This document shows positions 14,418-22,485 of a DNA stretch of 34,991 nt, one piece after another. Each line of letters begins with the position of its first letter. Position 1 is the first letter of the stretch. The notes beneath the pieces were generated by a model that was not told the DNA's origin, made no database searches, and saw only the letters and a list, made by a program, of their open reading frames with translations. This DNA is from Paenibacillus artemisiicola (GTDB taxonomy: Bacteria > Bacillota > Bacilli > Paenibacillales > Paenibacillaceae): contig NZ_JAGGDJ010000055.1 in the NCBI RefSeq assembly GCF_017652985.1, forward strand, positions 1 to 34,991, read 5' to 3'. The position numbers and the translations under genes were made by a program.

Positions 14418-16273
14418 GTACGGTTGGTTTGACGATGGCGCAAGCGCTGGTGCGGTACCTAGACGCCCAGTACGTGGAGATCGACGGGGAAGAACGCAAA
14501 TTCGTCACGGGCGTGATGGGCATCTTCGGCCACGGCAACGTGACGGGCATCGGCGAGGCGCTGGAGCGCGGCCGGGGCTCCCTTGACTTCATTCAAGGCA
14601 AAAGCGAGCAGGGGATGGCGCATGCCGCCGCCGCGTACGCGAAGCAGAGCGGCCGGCTCGCGATCTACGCCTGCACCTCGTCCATCGGGCCGGGCGCGCT
14701 CAACATGGTGACGGCCGCCGCGACGGCGACGGTGAACCGGATTCCGCTGCTGCTGCTGCCGGGGGATATTTTCGCCGACCGCCAGCCGGATCCCGTGCTG
14801 CAGCAGCTCGAGCACCCGATGGACTACACGGTATCGGCGAACGACGCCTTCAAGCCGGTCAGCCGCTATTGGGACCGGATTACCCGTCCCGAGCAGCTGA
14901 TGAGCGCGATGGCGCAGGCGATGCGCGTGCTGACGGATCCCGCGGACACGGGCGCGGTCACGATCGCCTTGCCGCAGGACGTCCAAGCGGAAGCGTACGA
15001 TTATCCCGAGGCGTTCTTCCGCAAGCGGGTGCACAGCATCGACCGCCGTCCGCCGTCGTCCTCGGCGCTGGCGCGCGCGGCGAAGCTGATCGCGGACAAG
15101 AAGCGTCCGGTCATCGTCGCGGGCGGCGGCGTCCACTACGCGCTCGCGACCGAAACCTTGCGCAAGTTCGCCGAGCAGTTCGGCATTCCGGTGACGGAGA
15201 CGCAGGCCGGCAAGAGCGTCCTGCCGTGGAACCACCCGCTGAACCTCGGCGCGGTCGGCGTCACCGGCACGCTCGCGGCGAACCGCACGGCCGCCGAGGC
15301 GGATCTGGTCATCGCGGTCGGCACGCGGCTCTCGGACTTCACGACCGCGTCCAAGACGGCGTTCGCGAACCCGGAGGCGGAGCTGCTGTGCGTCAACGTC
15401 GCGGCGTTCGACGCCCATAAGCTCGACGGCACGGCGCTCGTGGCGGACGCGAAGCTCGCGCTGGAGGGGCTGGCCGGCCTGCTGACGCAGCAGGGCTACC
15501 GCGCCGACTACGACAGCGCGGCGCTGTCCGCGCGCAAGGCGGAGTGGAACGCGGAAGTGGACGCCCTGTACGCGCTCGAGCGCGAGGACGGTCTGACGCA
15601 GACGCGCGCGCTCGGCGTCATCAACGAATTCATCGGCGAGGACGACGTCATCGTCTGCGCGGCGGGCAGCCTGCCGGGCGACCTGCACCGGCTGTGGCGG
15701 CCGGGCAAGCCGCAAACCTACCATATGGAATACGGCTTCTCCTGCATGGGCTACGAGATCTCCGGGGCGTTCGGCGCGAAGCTGGCCCGCACGGAAGGCG
15801 AGGTGTACGCGCTCGTCGGCGACGGCAGCTTCCTCATGCTGCACTCCGAGCTCGTGACGAGCCTGCAGGAGCGGCGCAAAATCAACGTCCTGCTCTTCGA
15901 CAACCACGGCTTCCAGTGCATTCACAACCTGCAGCGCGGCCACGGCAGCGACGGCTTCGGCAACGAGTTCCGCTATAAGGAAGCGGGCGTCCTCGGCGGC
16001 GATCCGCTGCCGATCGACTTCCGCGCGCTGGCGGCGAGCCTGGGCTGCGCGGCGTTCGCGGCGCACGACGCGGATTCGCTGCGCGCGGCGCTGGAGCAGG
16101 CGGCCGCTTCGGACCGCTCGACGCTCGTCCACATGCAGGTGCTGCCGGGCACGAACACGGACGGCTACGAATCGTGGTGGCGCGTCGACGGCGCGGCGGT
16201 GTCCGTCAGCCCGAAGGTCACGGCGGCGCACGAGGCGAACGCCAAGATCCGCGGCCAAGCCCGGCCGATCTAA
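14414..16273 (+). CDS. iolD: 3D-(3,5/4)-trihydroxycyclohexane-1,2-dione acylhydrolase
   Basis: 619 residues from ATG 14414, overlapping the iolG stop. It is a thiamine-diphosphate enzyme that opens the ring of trihydroxycyclohexane-dione to 5-deoxyglucuronate. The N-terminal pyrimidine-binding domain has the catalytic Glu65 (QGKSEQGMAHAAAAYA). The C-terminal domain has the ThDP/Mg motif beginning GDGS (469-472) and, later, FDNHGFQCIHNLQ. The length is close to Bacillus IolD. An adjacent open frame continues upstream of the ATG through iolG, but the ATGA junction and family N-terminus fix the start. Confidence 0.96.
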   Translation: MSTVGLTMAQALVRYLDAQYVEIDGEERKFVTGVMGIFGHGNVTGIGEALERGRGSLDFIQGKSEQGMAHAAAAYAKQSGRLAIYACTSSIGPGALNMVTAAATATVNRIPLLLLPGDIFADRQPDPVLQQLEHPMDYTVSANDAFKPVSRYWDRITRPEQLMSAMAQAMRVLTDPADTGAVTIALPQDVQAEAYDYPEAFFRKRVHSIDRRPPSSSALARAAKLIADKKRPVIVAGGGVHYALATETLRKFAEQFGIPVTETQAGKSVLPWNHPLNLGAVGVTGTLAANRTAAEADLVIAVGTRLSDFTTASKTAFANPEAELLCVNVAAFDAHKLDGTALVADAKLALEGLAGLLTQQGYRADYDSAALSARKAEWNAEVDALYALEREDGLTQTRALGVINEFIGEDDVIVCAAGSLPGDLHRLWRPGKPQTYHMEYGFSCMGYEISGAFGAKLARTEGEVYALVGDGSFLMLHSELVTSLQERRKINVLLFDNHGFQCIHNLQRGHGSDGFGNEFRYKEAGVLGGDPLPIDFRALAASLGCAAFAAHDADSLRAALEQAAASDRSTLVHMQVLPGTNTDGYESWWRVDGAAVSVSPKVTAAHEANAKIRGQARPI

Positions 16274-16303
16274 CCAGAATACGAACGATAAGGAGAGGAT
16301 AGC

Positions 16304-17212
16304 ATGCGTCCGATCGCAGAACGGGTACGGCTCGGCATTTCCGCCATCAACTGGGTCAACGAGGACATGCACGAGCTCGGCGACCATTATACGTTCGAGG
16401 ATTTAATGCGCGACTTCACGTCGCTCGGCTTCGAGGGCACGGAGATGTGCCGCAAATTCCCGCAAACCGCCGCGGGCGTCCGCGATGCTTTGGCCGCGCA
16501 CGGCCTGAAGCTCGGGTCTTGGTGGCGCGGCGTCCGGTTCGCGGACCCGGCCTTCCGCGAGGAAGAGCTGGCCGAATACCGCCGCCACGCGGAATTCCTG
16601 AAGGAAGCGGGCGCGAGCCACATCGTCACCTGCGAGGTGTGGGGCGCGCCGCACGCGGATCCCGCGTTCGAAGCGCGCGTCATCCTAAGCGACGAGCAGT
16701 GGCGCAACCTGGCGGAGGGCTTGAACGCCGCCGGCGCGATCGCGAGCGAGCTCGGCATGAAGCTGGTCTACCACTACCACGCGGGCACCGTCGTCGAAGG
16801 GCCGGGGGAGATCGAGCGGCTCATGGCGGCGACCGACCCGTCGCTCGTGCACCTGCTGCTCGACACGGGGCACGCCGTCTACGGCGGCGGCGATCCCGCG
16901 GTCTATGCGGAGCAATACAAGGACCGGATCGCCTACGTGCACCTGAAGGACGTCCGGCCGGACGTGCTGGAGCAGGCGCGCCGCGAGAACTGGGACTTCC
17001 TGACCCGCGTCCGGAAAGGCGTCTTCACGGTGCCGGGCGACGGCTGCGTCGACTTCGCGGCGGTGCTCGGCCGGCTGGACGCGAACGGCTACGAGGGCTG
17101 GATGATTCTCGAAGCGGAGCAGGATCCGGCCATCGCCGATCCGGTCGACTACGCTGCGCGGGGCAAATCGCATTTGCAGGCGCTGCTGCGGCAAGGAGGC
17201 GTCAAGTCATGA
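16304..17212 (+). CDS. iolE: 2-keto-myo-inositol dehydratase
   Basis: 302 residues, ATG 16304 after AAGGAGAGGAT. It dehydrates scyllo-inosose to trihydroxycyclohexane-dione, the step between IolG and IolD. It is a xylose-isomerase-like TIM barrel; metal-binding segments include LDTGHAVYGGGDP and YVHLKDVRPDVL, and the segment FTVPGDGCVDF is characteristic of IolE. The stop overlaps the iolB start by four bases (17209-17212). Confidence 0.96.
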   Translation: MRPIAERVRLGISAINWVNEDMHELGDHYTFEDLMRDFTSLGFEGTEMCRKFPQTAAGVRDALAAHGLKLGSWWRGVRFADPAFREEELAEYRRHAEFLKEAGASHIVTCEVWGAPHADPAFEARVILSDEQWRNLAEGLNAAGAIASELGMKLVYHYHAGTVVEGPGEIERLMAATDPSLVHLLLDTGHAVYGGGDPAVYAEQYKDRIAYVHLKDVRPDVLEQARRENWDFLTRVRKGVFTVPGDGCVDFAAVLGRLDANGYEGWMILEAEQDPAIADPVDYAARGKSHLQALLRQGGVKS

Positions 17213-18048
17213 GCGAACTGATCGCGCGCCCGGCGGAGCCGGACGAAGCGGGCAATGTGCTGCGCATCACCCCGGCGTCGGCCGGCTGGACGTATGTCGG
17301 CTTCGAAGTCTACCGGCTGAAGCCGGGGCAGACGCTGGAGCGGCAGACGGAAGCGCAGGAAGCGTGCCTCGTGCTGCTGAGCGGGCTGGCCGACGCGGAG
17401 GCGGGCGGACAGCGCTGGCCGGGCATCGGCAAGCGGATGGATATCTTCGAAGGCACGCCGCCGTATTCGGTGTACGTGCCCGAGCAGCAGAGCTACCGCA
17501 TCACGGCGGTGACGGACGTGGAGCTGGCGGTGTGCCTCGCTCCGGGCCTCGGCGGCGGGCTTCCGGCCCGGCTGATCGCGCCGGAGCGGGTCGGCGTCGA
17601 GCCGCGCGGCTACGGCAGCATGACGCGCCGGGTGCAAAACATTTTGCCGGAGAGCGAGCCGGCGGACAGCCTGCTGGTCGTGGAAGTGTTCACGCCGGCC
17701 GGCAACTGGTCCAGCTACCCGCCGCACAAGCATGACCAAGACAACCTGCCGGCGGAGTCCTATCTCGAAGAAACCTATTACCATCGGGTGAATCCGGGGA
17801 AAGGCTTCGCGGTGCAGCGCGTCTACACGGACGACCGCTCGCTCGACGAGACGCTGACGGTGCGCGACGGGGAAGCGGTGCTCGTGCCGCGGGGCTATCA
17901 TCCCGTGTCGGCCGCGCCGGGCTACGACAGCTATTATTTGAACGTCATGGCCGGTCCGGTCCGGACGTGGAAATTCCATAACGATCCGGCGCACGAGTGG
18001 CTGTTTCCGAAGCCGGCATCCAGTCCGGAACCGAAAGAGGAGGCTTGA
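17209..18048 (+). CDS. iolB: 5-deoxy-glucuronate isomerase
   Basis: 279 residues from ATG 17209, which overlaps the iolE stop. It isomerises 5-deoxyglucuronate to 5-dehydro-2-deoxygluconate. It is a bicupin of the KduI/IolB family: HKHD with His173 and His175, then EETYYHRV, and a C-terminal LVPRGYHPV carry the metal ligands. WKFHNDPAHEW near the C-terminus is typical of IolB. The length is normal. Confidence 0.96.
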   Translation: MSELIARPAEPDEAGNVLRITPASAGWTYVGFEVYRLKPGQTLERQTEAQEACLVLLSGLADAEAGGQRWPGIGKRMDIFEGTPPYSVYVPEQQSYRITAVTDVELAVCLAPGLGGGLPARLIAPERVGVEPRGYGSMTRRVQNILPESEPADSLLVVEVFTPAGNWSSYPPHKHDQDNLPAESYLEETYYHRVNPGKGFAVQRVYTDDRSLDETLTVRDGEAVLVPRGYHPVSAAPGYDSYYLNVMAGPVRTWKFHNDPAHEWLFPKPASSPEPKEEA

Positions 18049-18051
18049 ACG

Positions 18052-19053
18052 ATGAGCAGCGGATTCGCGTTTCCGGAGGGCCGCGCGCTGGATTTCGTCA
18101 GCATCGGCCGTCTGTGCATCGATTTGAACGCCAATGAGATTCACCGGCCGCTCGAGGAGACGGTCACGTTCACCCGCTATCTCGGCGGCTCCCCGGCGAA
18201 CATCACGGTCGCGCTCGCGCGGCTCGGGGCCAAGACGGGCTTCATCGGGAAAATCGCGAACGACGGCTTCGGCCGCTTCATCCGGCGCTACCTGGAGGAG
18301 ACGGGCATCGACACGACGTCGGTCGTGGACGATGCGACGGGCGCGGTGACGGGCCTCGCGTTCACGGAAATCAAATCGCCGACGGATTGCAGCATCCTCA
18401 TGTACCGCGATAACGTCGCGGATCTGAAGCTGACGCCCGGCGAAGTCAGCGAAGAATTGATCGCCTCCGCCAAGGCGCTCGTCGTCTCCGGCACGGCGCT
18501 GGCCGCGAGCCCTTCGCGGGAAGCGGTGTTCGCGGCGATCGGCTACGCGCGCAAGCACGGCACGGCGGTCGTCTACGACATCGACTACCGGCCGTACACG
18601 TGGGCGAACCGCGACGAGATTCACACGTACTGCGCGCTCGCGGCCGAGCAGGCGGACGTCATCTTCGGCGGCATCGAGGAATTCTCGCTGCTGGAGCCGA
18701 AGACGGACGCGCCGTTCGACGAAGCGGCGGTCGTCGCCCGTTGGCTGGGCCATCGGGCGAAGCTCGTCGTCGTGAAGCGCGGCGGCGACGGCTCGGTCGC
18801 CTACGACGCGGCCGGCGGCGCGTTCCCGGGCCGCACGTTCCCGGCGAACGTCGTCAAGACGTTCGGCGCGGGCGATTCCTTCGCCGGCGCGTTCCTGTAC
18901 GGCCTGCTGCAGGGCTGGCCGGTGCCGAAGTGCCAGGATTACGGCGCGGCGGCGGCGCACATCGTCGTCTCGAGCCACAGTTGCTCGGACGCCATGCCGA
19001 CGCGGGCGCAGGTCGAGGACGTGCTGCGCAATGTCGGCGCGCTGGAAGCGTAG
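18052..19053 (+). CDS. iolC: 5-dehydro-2-deoxygluconokinase
   Basis: 333 residues, ATG 18052, three bases after the iolB stop, with GAGGAGG in the iolB tail as ribosome binding site. It phosphorylates 5-dehydro-2-deoxygluconate to DKGP. It is a PfkB/ribokinase-family enzyme: YLGGSPANITVALARLG at the N-terminus (signature 1) and FGAGDSFAGAFLYG (signature 2) with the catalytic base Asp275. The DKGP aldolase IolJ, which would act next, is not encoded in this window. About 160 bases separate iolC from iolA; no convincing terminator or promoter was found there. Confidence 0.95.
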   Translation: MSSGFAFPEGRALDFVSIGRLCIDLNANEIHRPLEETVTFTRYLGGSPANITVALARLGAKTGFIGKIANDGFGRFIRRYLEETGIDTTSVVDDATGAVTGLAFTEIKSPTDCSILMYRDNVADLKLTPGEVSEELIASAKALVVSGTALAASPSREAVFAAIGYARKHGTAVVYDIDYRPYTWANRDEIHTYCALAAEQADVIFGGIEEFSLLEPKTDAPFDEAAVVARWLGHRAKLVVVKRGGDGSVAYDAAGGAFPGRTFPANVVKTFGAGDSFAGAFLYGLLQGWPVPKCQDYGAAAAHIVVSSHSCSDAMPTRAQVEDVLRNVGALEA

Positions 19054-19213
19054 CAAGCGGAGGCCGGCGACGCGCTTATTGGTCTTTGCGAGGGCGCCGC
19101 TCGGCATCGGCGCGCGGCCGGACGCCTCGCGGAGGCAAACGCCGCGCGCCGGCCAAGCGCTCGTTTTTGCGATTGGATTTTAAGATCGGATTTTACGATA
19201 GGAGTGAAGAGAA

Positions 19214-20668
19214 ATGGCTGATAGCATGCAAACGGTAGCCAATTATATCGGCGGGCGCTACGTGCCGTCCCGTTCCGAACGGTCGGAGGCGGTGCCGAAC
19301 CCGGCGACGGGCGAGACGCTCGTGAACGTGCCGTTGTCCACGCGCGAGGATCTGGAGGAAGCGGTCCGGGCGGCAAAAGAGGCCTATCCGGCTTGGAGCC
19401 AGACGCCGGTGCCGAAGCGGGCGCGGATATTGTTCAAATACCAGCAGCTGCTCGTGGAGCAATGGGACGAGCTGGCGAAGCTCGTCACGCTCGAGAACGG
19501 CAAGAGCTACGGCGAGGCATACGGCGAAGTGCAGCGCGGCATCGAATGCGTCGAGTTCGCGGCGGGCGCGCCGACGCTCATGATGGGCAGCGTGCTGCCG
19601 GACATCGCGACGGGCATCGAATCCGCCATGTACCGCTATCCGATCGGCGTCGTCGGCGGCATCGCGCCGTTCAACTTCCCGATGATGGTGCCGTCGTGGA
19701 TGTTCCCGCTCGCCATCGCGTGCGGCAACACGTTCGTCCTGAAGCCGTCCGAGCGGACGCCGCTCACGGCGAACCGGCTGGCGGAGCTGTTCAAGGAAGC
19801 CGGGCTGCCGGACGGCGTGTTCAACGTCGTGCACGGCGCGCATGACGTCGTGAACGGCTTGCTCGAGCACGAGGGCGTCAAGGCGATCTCTTTCGTCGGC
19901 TCGCAGCCGGTCGCGGAGTACGTCTACAAGACCGCCGCCACGCACGGCAAGCGCGTTCAGGCGCTCGGCGGGGCCAAGAACCACTCCATCGTCCTGCCGG
20001 ACGCGGACCTCGACCTCGCGGTCAAGGAAATCACGAACGCGGCCTTCGGTTCCGCCGGCGAGCGCTGCATGGCGTGCTCGGTCGTGGTCGCCGTCGGCGG
20101 CGCGGGCGACGCGCTCGTGGCCAAGCTGAAGGAGCGCGCCGAAGGGCTGTCCATCGGCAACGGCATGGGCGAGGGCGTCTTCCTCGGCCCGGTCATCCGC
20201 GGCGCGCACAAGGACCGCACGCTCGGCTATATCGAGAAGGGCCTCGAAGAAGGCGCGACGCTCGTGCTGGACGGGCGGGAAGCGCCGGCCGCCCAAGGGC
20301 CGGGCTATTTCGTCGGCCCGACGATCTTCGATGGCGTGACGAAGGACATGAAGATTTGGCAGGACGAGATTTTCGCGCCGGTGCTCCAAATCGTCCGCGT
20401 CGACACGCTGGAGGACGCGGTCGCGTGGGCGAACGAATCCGAATTCGCGAACGGCGCCTGCCTGTTCACGACGAACGGCGGCGCCGTGCGGCAGTTCCGC
20501 GAGACGATCGACGCGGGCATGCTGGGCATCAACGTCGGGGTGCCGGCGCCGATGGCGTTCTTCCCGTTCTCGGGCTTCAAGAAGTCGTTCTACGGCGACC
20601 TGCACGCGAACGGCAAGGACGGCGTCGAGTTCTACACCCGCAAGAAAATGATCGTGGCCCGCTACTAG
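19214..20668 (+). CDS. iolA: CoA-acylating methylmalonate/malonate-semialdehyde dehydrogenase
   Basis: 484 residues, ATG 19214, 9 bases after AGGAG. It converts malonic semialdehyde plus CoA to acetyl-CoA (and methylmalonic semialdehyde to propionyl-CoA), the last step of the inositol pathway. It is an ALDH-superfamily enzyme: the NAD-binding strand includes GGIAPFNFPMMVPSWM, and the nucleophile Cys285 lies in AGERCMACS, matching the MmsA/IolA signature. It is often named mmsA outside Bacillus. It lies in the same direction as the other iol genes and is very likely part of the same regulon. Confidence 0.95.
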   Translation: MADSMQTVANYIGGRYVPSRSERSEAVPNPATGETLVNVPLSTREDLEEAVRAAKEAYPAWSQTPVPKRARILFKYQQLLVEQWDELAKLVTLENGKSYGEAYGEVQRGIECVEFAAGAPTLMMGSVLPDIATGIESAMYRYPIGVVGGIAPFNFPMMVPSWMFPLAIACGNTFVLKPSERTPLTANRLAELFKEAGLPDGVFNVVHGAHDVVNGLLEHEGVKAISFVGSQPVAEYVYKTAATHGKRVQALGGAKNHSIVLPDADLDLAVKEITNAAFGSAGERCMACSVVVAVGGAGDALVAKLKERAEGLSIGNGMGEGVFLGPVIRGAHKDRTLGYIEKGLEEGATLVLDGREAPAAQGPGYFVGPTIFDGVTKDMKIWQDEIFAPVLQIVRVDTLEDAVAWANESEFANGACLFTTNGGAVRQFRETIDAGMLGINVGVPAPMAFFPFSGFKKSFYGDLHANGKDGVEFYTRKKMIVARY

Positions 20669-20732
20669 GCGTCATGGCGGACCGCGCCCGACCTATGATA
20701 CGATGAGCATAAAAAACGGGGGACGTTCACGC

Positions 20733-21752
20733 ATGAAGCCGACGATTTACGACGTCGCCCGGGAGGCGGGCGTTTCGATCGCCACCGTGTCCAAGGTCAT
20801 CAACCGGACGGGCAAGATCAGCGAGCAAACGCGGGCGCGCGTCACGGACATCATGGAGGCGATGGGGTACGCCCCGAACCTCGTGGCGACGGCGCTTTCG
20901 AGCAAGAAGACCTACATGCTCGGCCTGCTGCTGCCGGACATCTCGAATCCGTATTTCGCCGAGCTGGCGCGGAACATCGAGGACCGGGCGCACGAGCTGG
21001 GCTACAATATCGTGATTTGCAACACGGACAACCGCGTGGAGAAGGAGCGCGACTACCTCACCTTCCTGCAGCAAAAGGGCGTCGACGGCGTCCTGCTCGC
21101 CACCGGCCTCGCGCATCCGGAATCGCTCGACCTGCTCACGGACCGGAAGCTGCCGGTGACGGTCATCGCGCGCGAGGTGCCGCGTTCGCCGGTGAACACC
21201 GTGCTCGTCGACGACTATATGGGCGGGCTGCTGGCGACGTCGCATCTGCTGCGGCTCGGCCACCGGGACATCGCCATCATCGTCGAAAGCATGGACCTCG
21301 AGAGCTCGCGCCAGCGGCTGAAGGGCTACCGGGCGGCGCTGGCGGCGCACGACGTGGCGTTCGAGGGGCGCCGGGTCGCGGTCAGCGACTTCTCGGTCGC
21401 GTCGGGCATGGACGTCGCGGGCGCCATCCTGGACGCGGCGGACCGCCCGACGGCGGTGTTCGCCTGCAACGACCTGCTCGCGATCGGCACGATCCAGGCG
21501 GCGCGGGCGCGGGGCATTCCGGTGCCCGGCGAGCTGTCCGTGGTCGGGTTCGACAACACGTTCCTGTGCGGCATCATCGACCCCGCGCTGACCACGGTCG
21601 GCCAGCCGATCCGCGAGCTCGGCCGTCAGGCGGTGGATCTGCTGCACAAGCAGATGGGCGGCGAGGAGCCGGCCCGCCAGCGCGTCGTGCTGCTGCCGGA
21701 GCTGGTCGTGCGCGCGTCGACGCAGGCGCCGGGCGGCGCGGCGGAGGCGTGA
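20733..21752 (+). CDS. LacI-family transcriptional regulator, probable inositol repressor
   Basis: 339 residues from ATG 20733, 10 bases after GGGGG; an in-frame ATG at 20703 lacks a site and would precede the family N-terminus. The helix-turn-helix TIYDVAREAGVSIATVSKVI is at residues 4-23, followed by the hinge and a periplasmic-binding-type sensor domain (LLLPDISNPYFAELARNIED, VVGFDNTFLCGIIDPALTTV). A weak TATGAT/TACGAT -10 lies in the 64-base gap after iolA. Its position at the end of the cluster and the two LacI-type operators upstream of iolG suggest it controls the operon. Bacillus subtilis uses the unrelated DeoR-type IolR instead. Its inducer is unknown. Confidence 0.93.
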   Translation: MKPTIYDVAREAGVSIATVSKVINRTGKISEQTRARVTDIMEAMGYAPNLVATALSSKKTYMLGLLLPDISNPYFAELARNIEDRAHELGYNIVICNTDNRVEKERDYLTFLQQKGVDGVLLATGLAHPESLDLLTDRKLPVTVIAREVPRSPVNTVLVDDYMGGLLATSHLLRLGHRDIAIIVESMDLESSRQRLKGYRAALAAHDVAFEGRRVAVSDFSVASGMDVAGAILDAADRPTAVFACNDLLAIGTIQAARARGIPVPGELSVVGFDNTFLCGIIDPALTTVGQPIRELGRQAVDLLHKQMGGEEPARQRVVLLPELVVRASTQAPGGAAEA

Positions 21753-21941
21753 GACAGACGCGGCGCGGGCGCTAGCGGCGTGGGCGGCCGGCGAAAGGCT
21801 GGCGGCAGCGGTCGCAAGGACTGCGCTGGCGGCGGACCTGTTGCTCGCGGCTTGGCGAAGCTGCGCGGTATCCGCGACGGCAGCAAGCGCGTGTGACGAT
21901 GCGATAGGCCGCCCCCTAGCCGCGTCTATTCCTAATGCTGA
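21753..21941. other. Gene-free stretch after the LacI gene
   Basis: It holds no gene, clear terminator or RNA that I can identify. It joins the LacI gene to repeat element copy B. Confidence 0.4.
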
Positions 21942-22120
21942 GCGGACAGGAGATCCGTTATTTTGGTTTTCTAACGCGTTTTCGGAGTTTGGCGGCCACA
22001 GGAGCGCTTATTTGGCCAAAACGCCGGGTCAATTGGGGGTTGAACCCCCAATAACGGCGCCTGTGTCCGCGAAAAAGGCCGAATCGGCATTTTCGCGCGA
22101 ATAGCGGATTCTGTGTCCGC
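21942..22120. repeat. 179-bp palindromic intergenic element, copy B
   Basis: Four 21-base motifs at 21942-21962 and 21992-22012 (forward) and at 22050-22070 and 22100-22120 (reverse). Offsets are 0, 50, 108 and 158, exactly as in copy A at 2836-3014. Best-conserved parts are GCGG at the start, ACACAGG near the middle and CCGTTATT at the end. The 29-base spacers and the 37-base centre are poorly conserved. The centre of this copy contains the extra palindrome GGGGGTT-G-AACCCCC. Confidence 0.88.
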
Positions 22121-22223
22121 TAAGGTGGCAAGGAACGGTGGGGATGGCCGCAAACGTGGCTTTAAATGCTGTTCGCCGGCCGCCGCTCGCGTTAGGTGGC
22201 TGGCCCCGCCTGCCGGCGCTTAG

Positions 22224-22443
22224 CCGTCCTCCCGCTCCGCCGCAACCCGTCCTCGCGACCCGCGCGCGGGCTTTCCACCTACTGCTTTTCGCACGACCGA
22301 CGCCTCGCCTAGCTCCACCAACGCGCCGCCCGGCGCTTCGCTGATTCCGCGCCCGCCGTCCTCCCGCTCCGCCGCAACCCGTCCTCGCGACCCGCGCGCG
22401 GGCTTTCCGCCTACTGCTTCTCGCACGATCGCCGCCTCGCCTA
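22224..22443. repeat. 88-bp direct repeat, two units
   Basis: Units at 22224-22311 and 22356-22443 differ at about four of 88 positions; both begin CCGTCCTCCCGCTCCGCC and contain GACCCGCGCGCGGGC. The start-to-start distance is 132. The 44 bases between the units also resemble, with gaps, the sequence after unit 2, so the true period is probably about 130 bp. It lies between copy B of the palindromic element and the end of the beta-propeller gene. It does not look coding. Confidence 0.85.
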
Positions 22444-22485
22444 ACCACGCGCCCCGGCGCTCCGCCGTCCCGCCTCTGCCTCGCC

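Noticed and set aside
14459..16387. Long minus-strand open frame opposite iolD
   Set aside because: No recognisable domain, no ribosome binding site, Arg-rich composition; the plus-strand ThDP enzyme explains the sequence.
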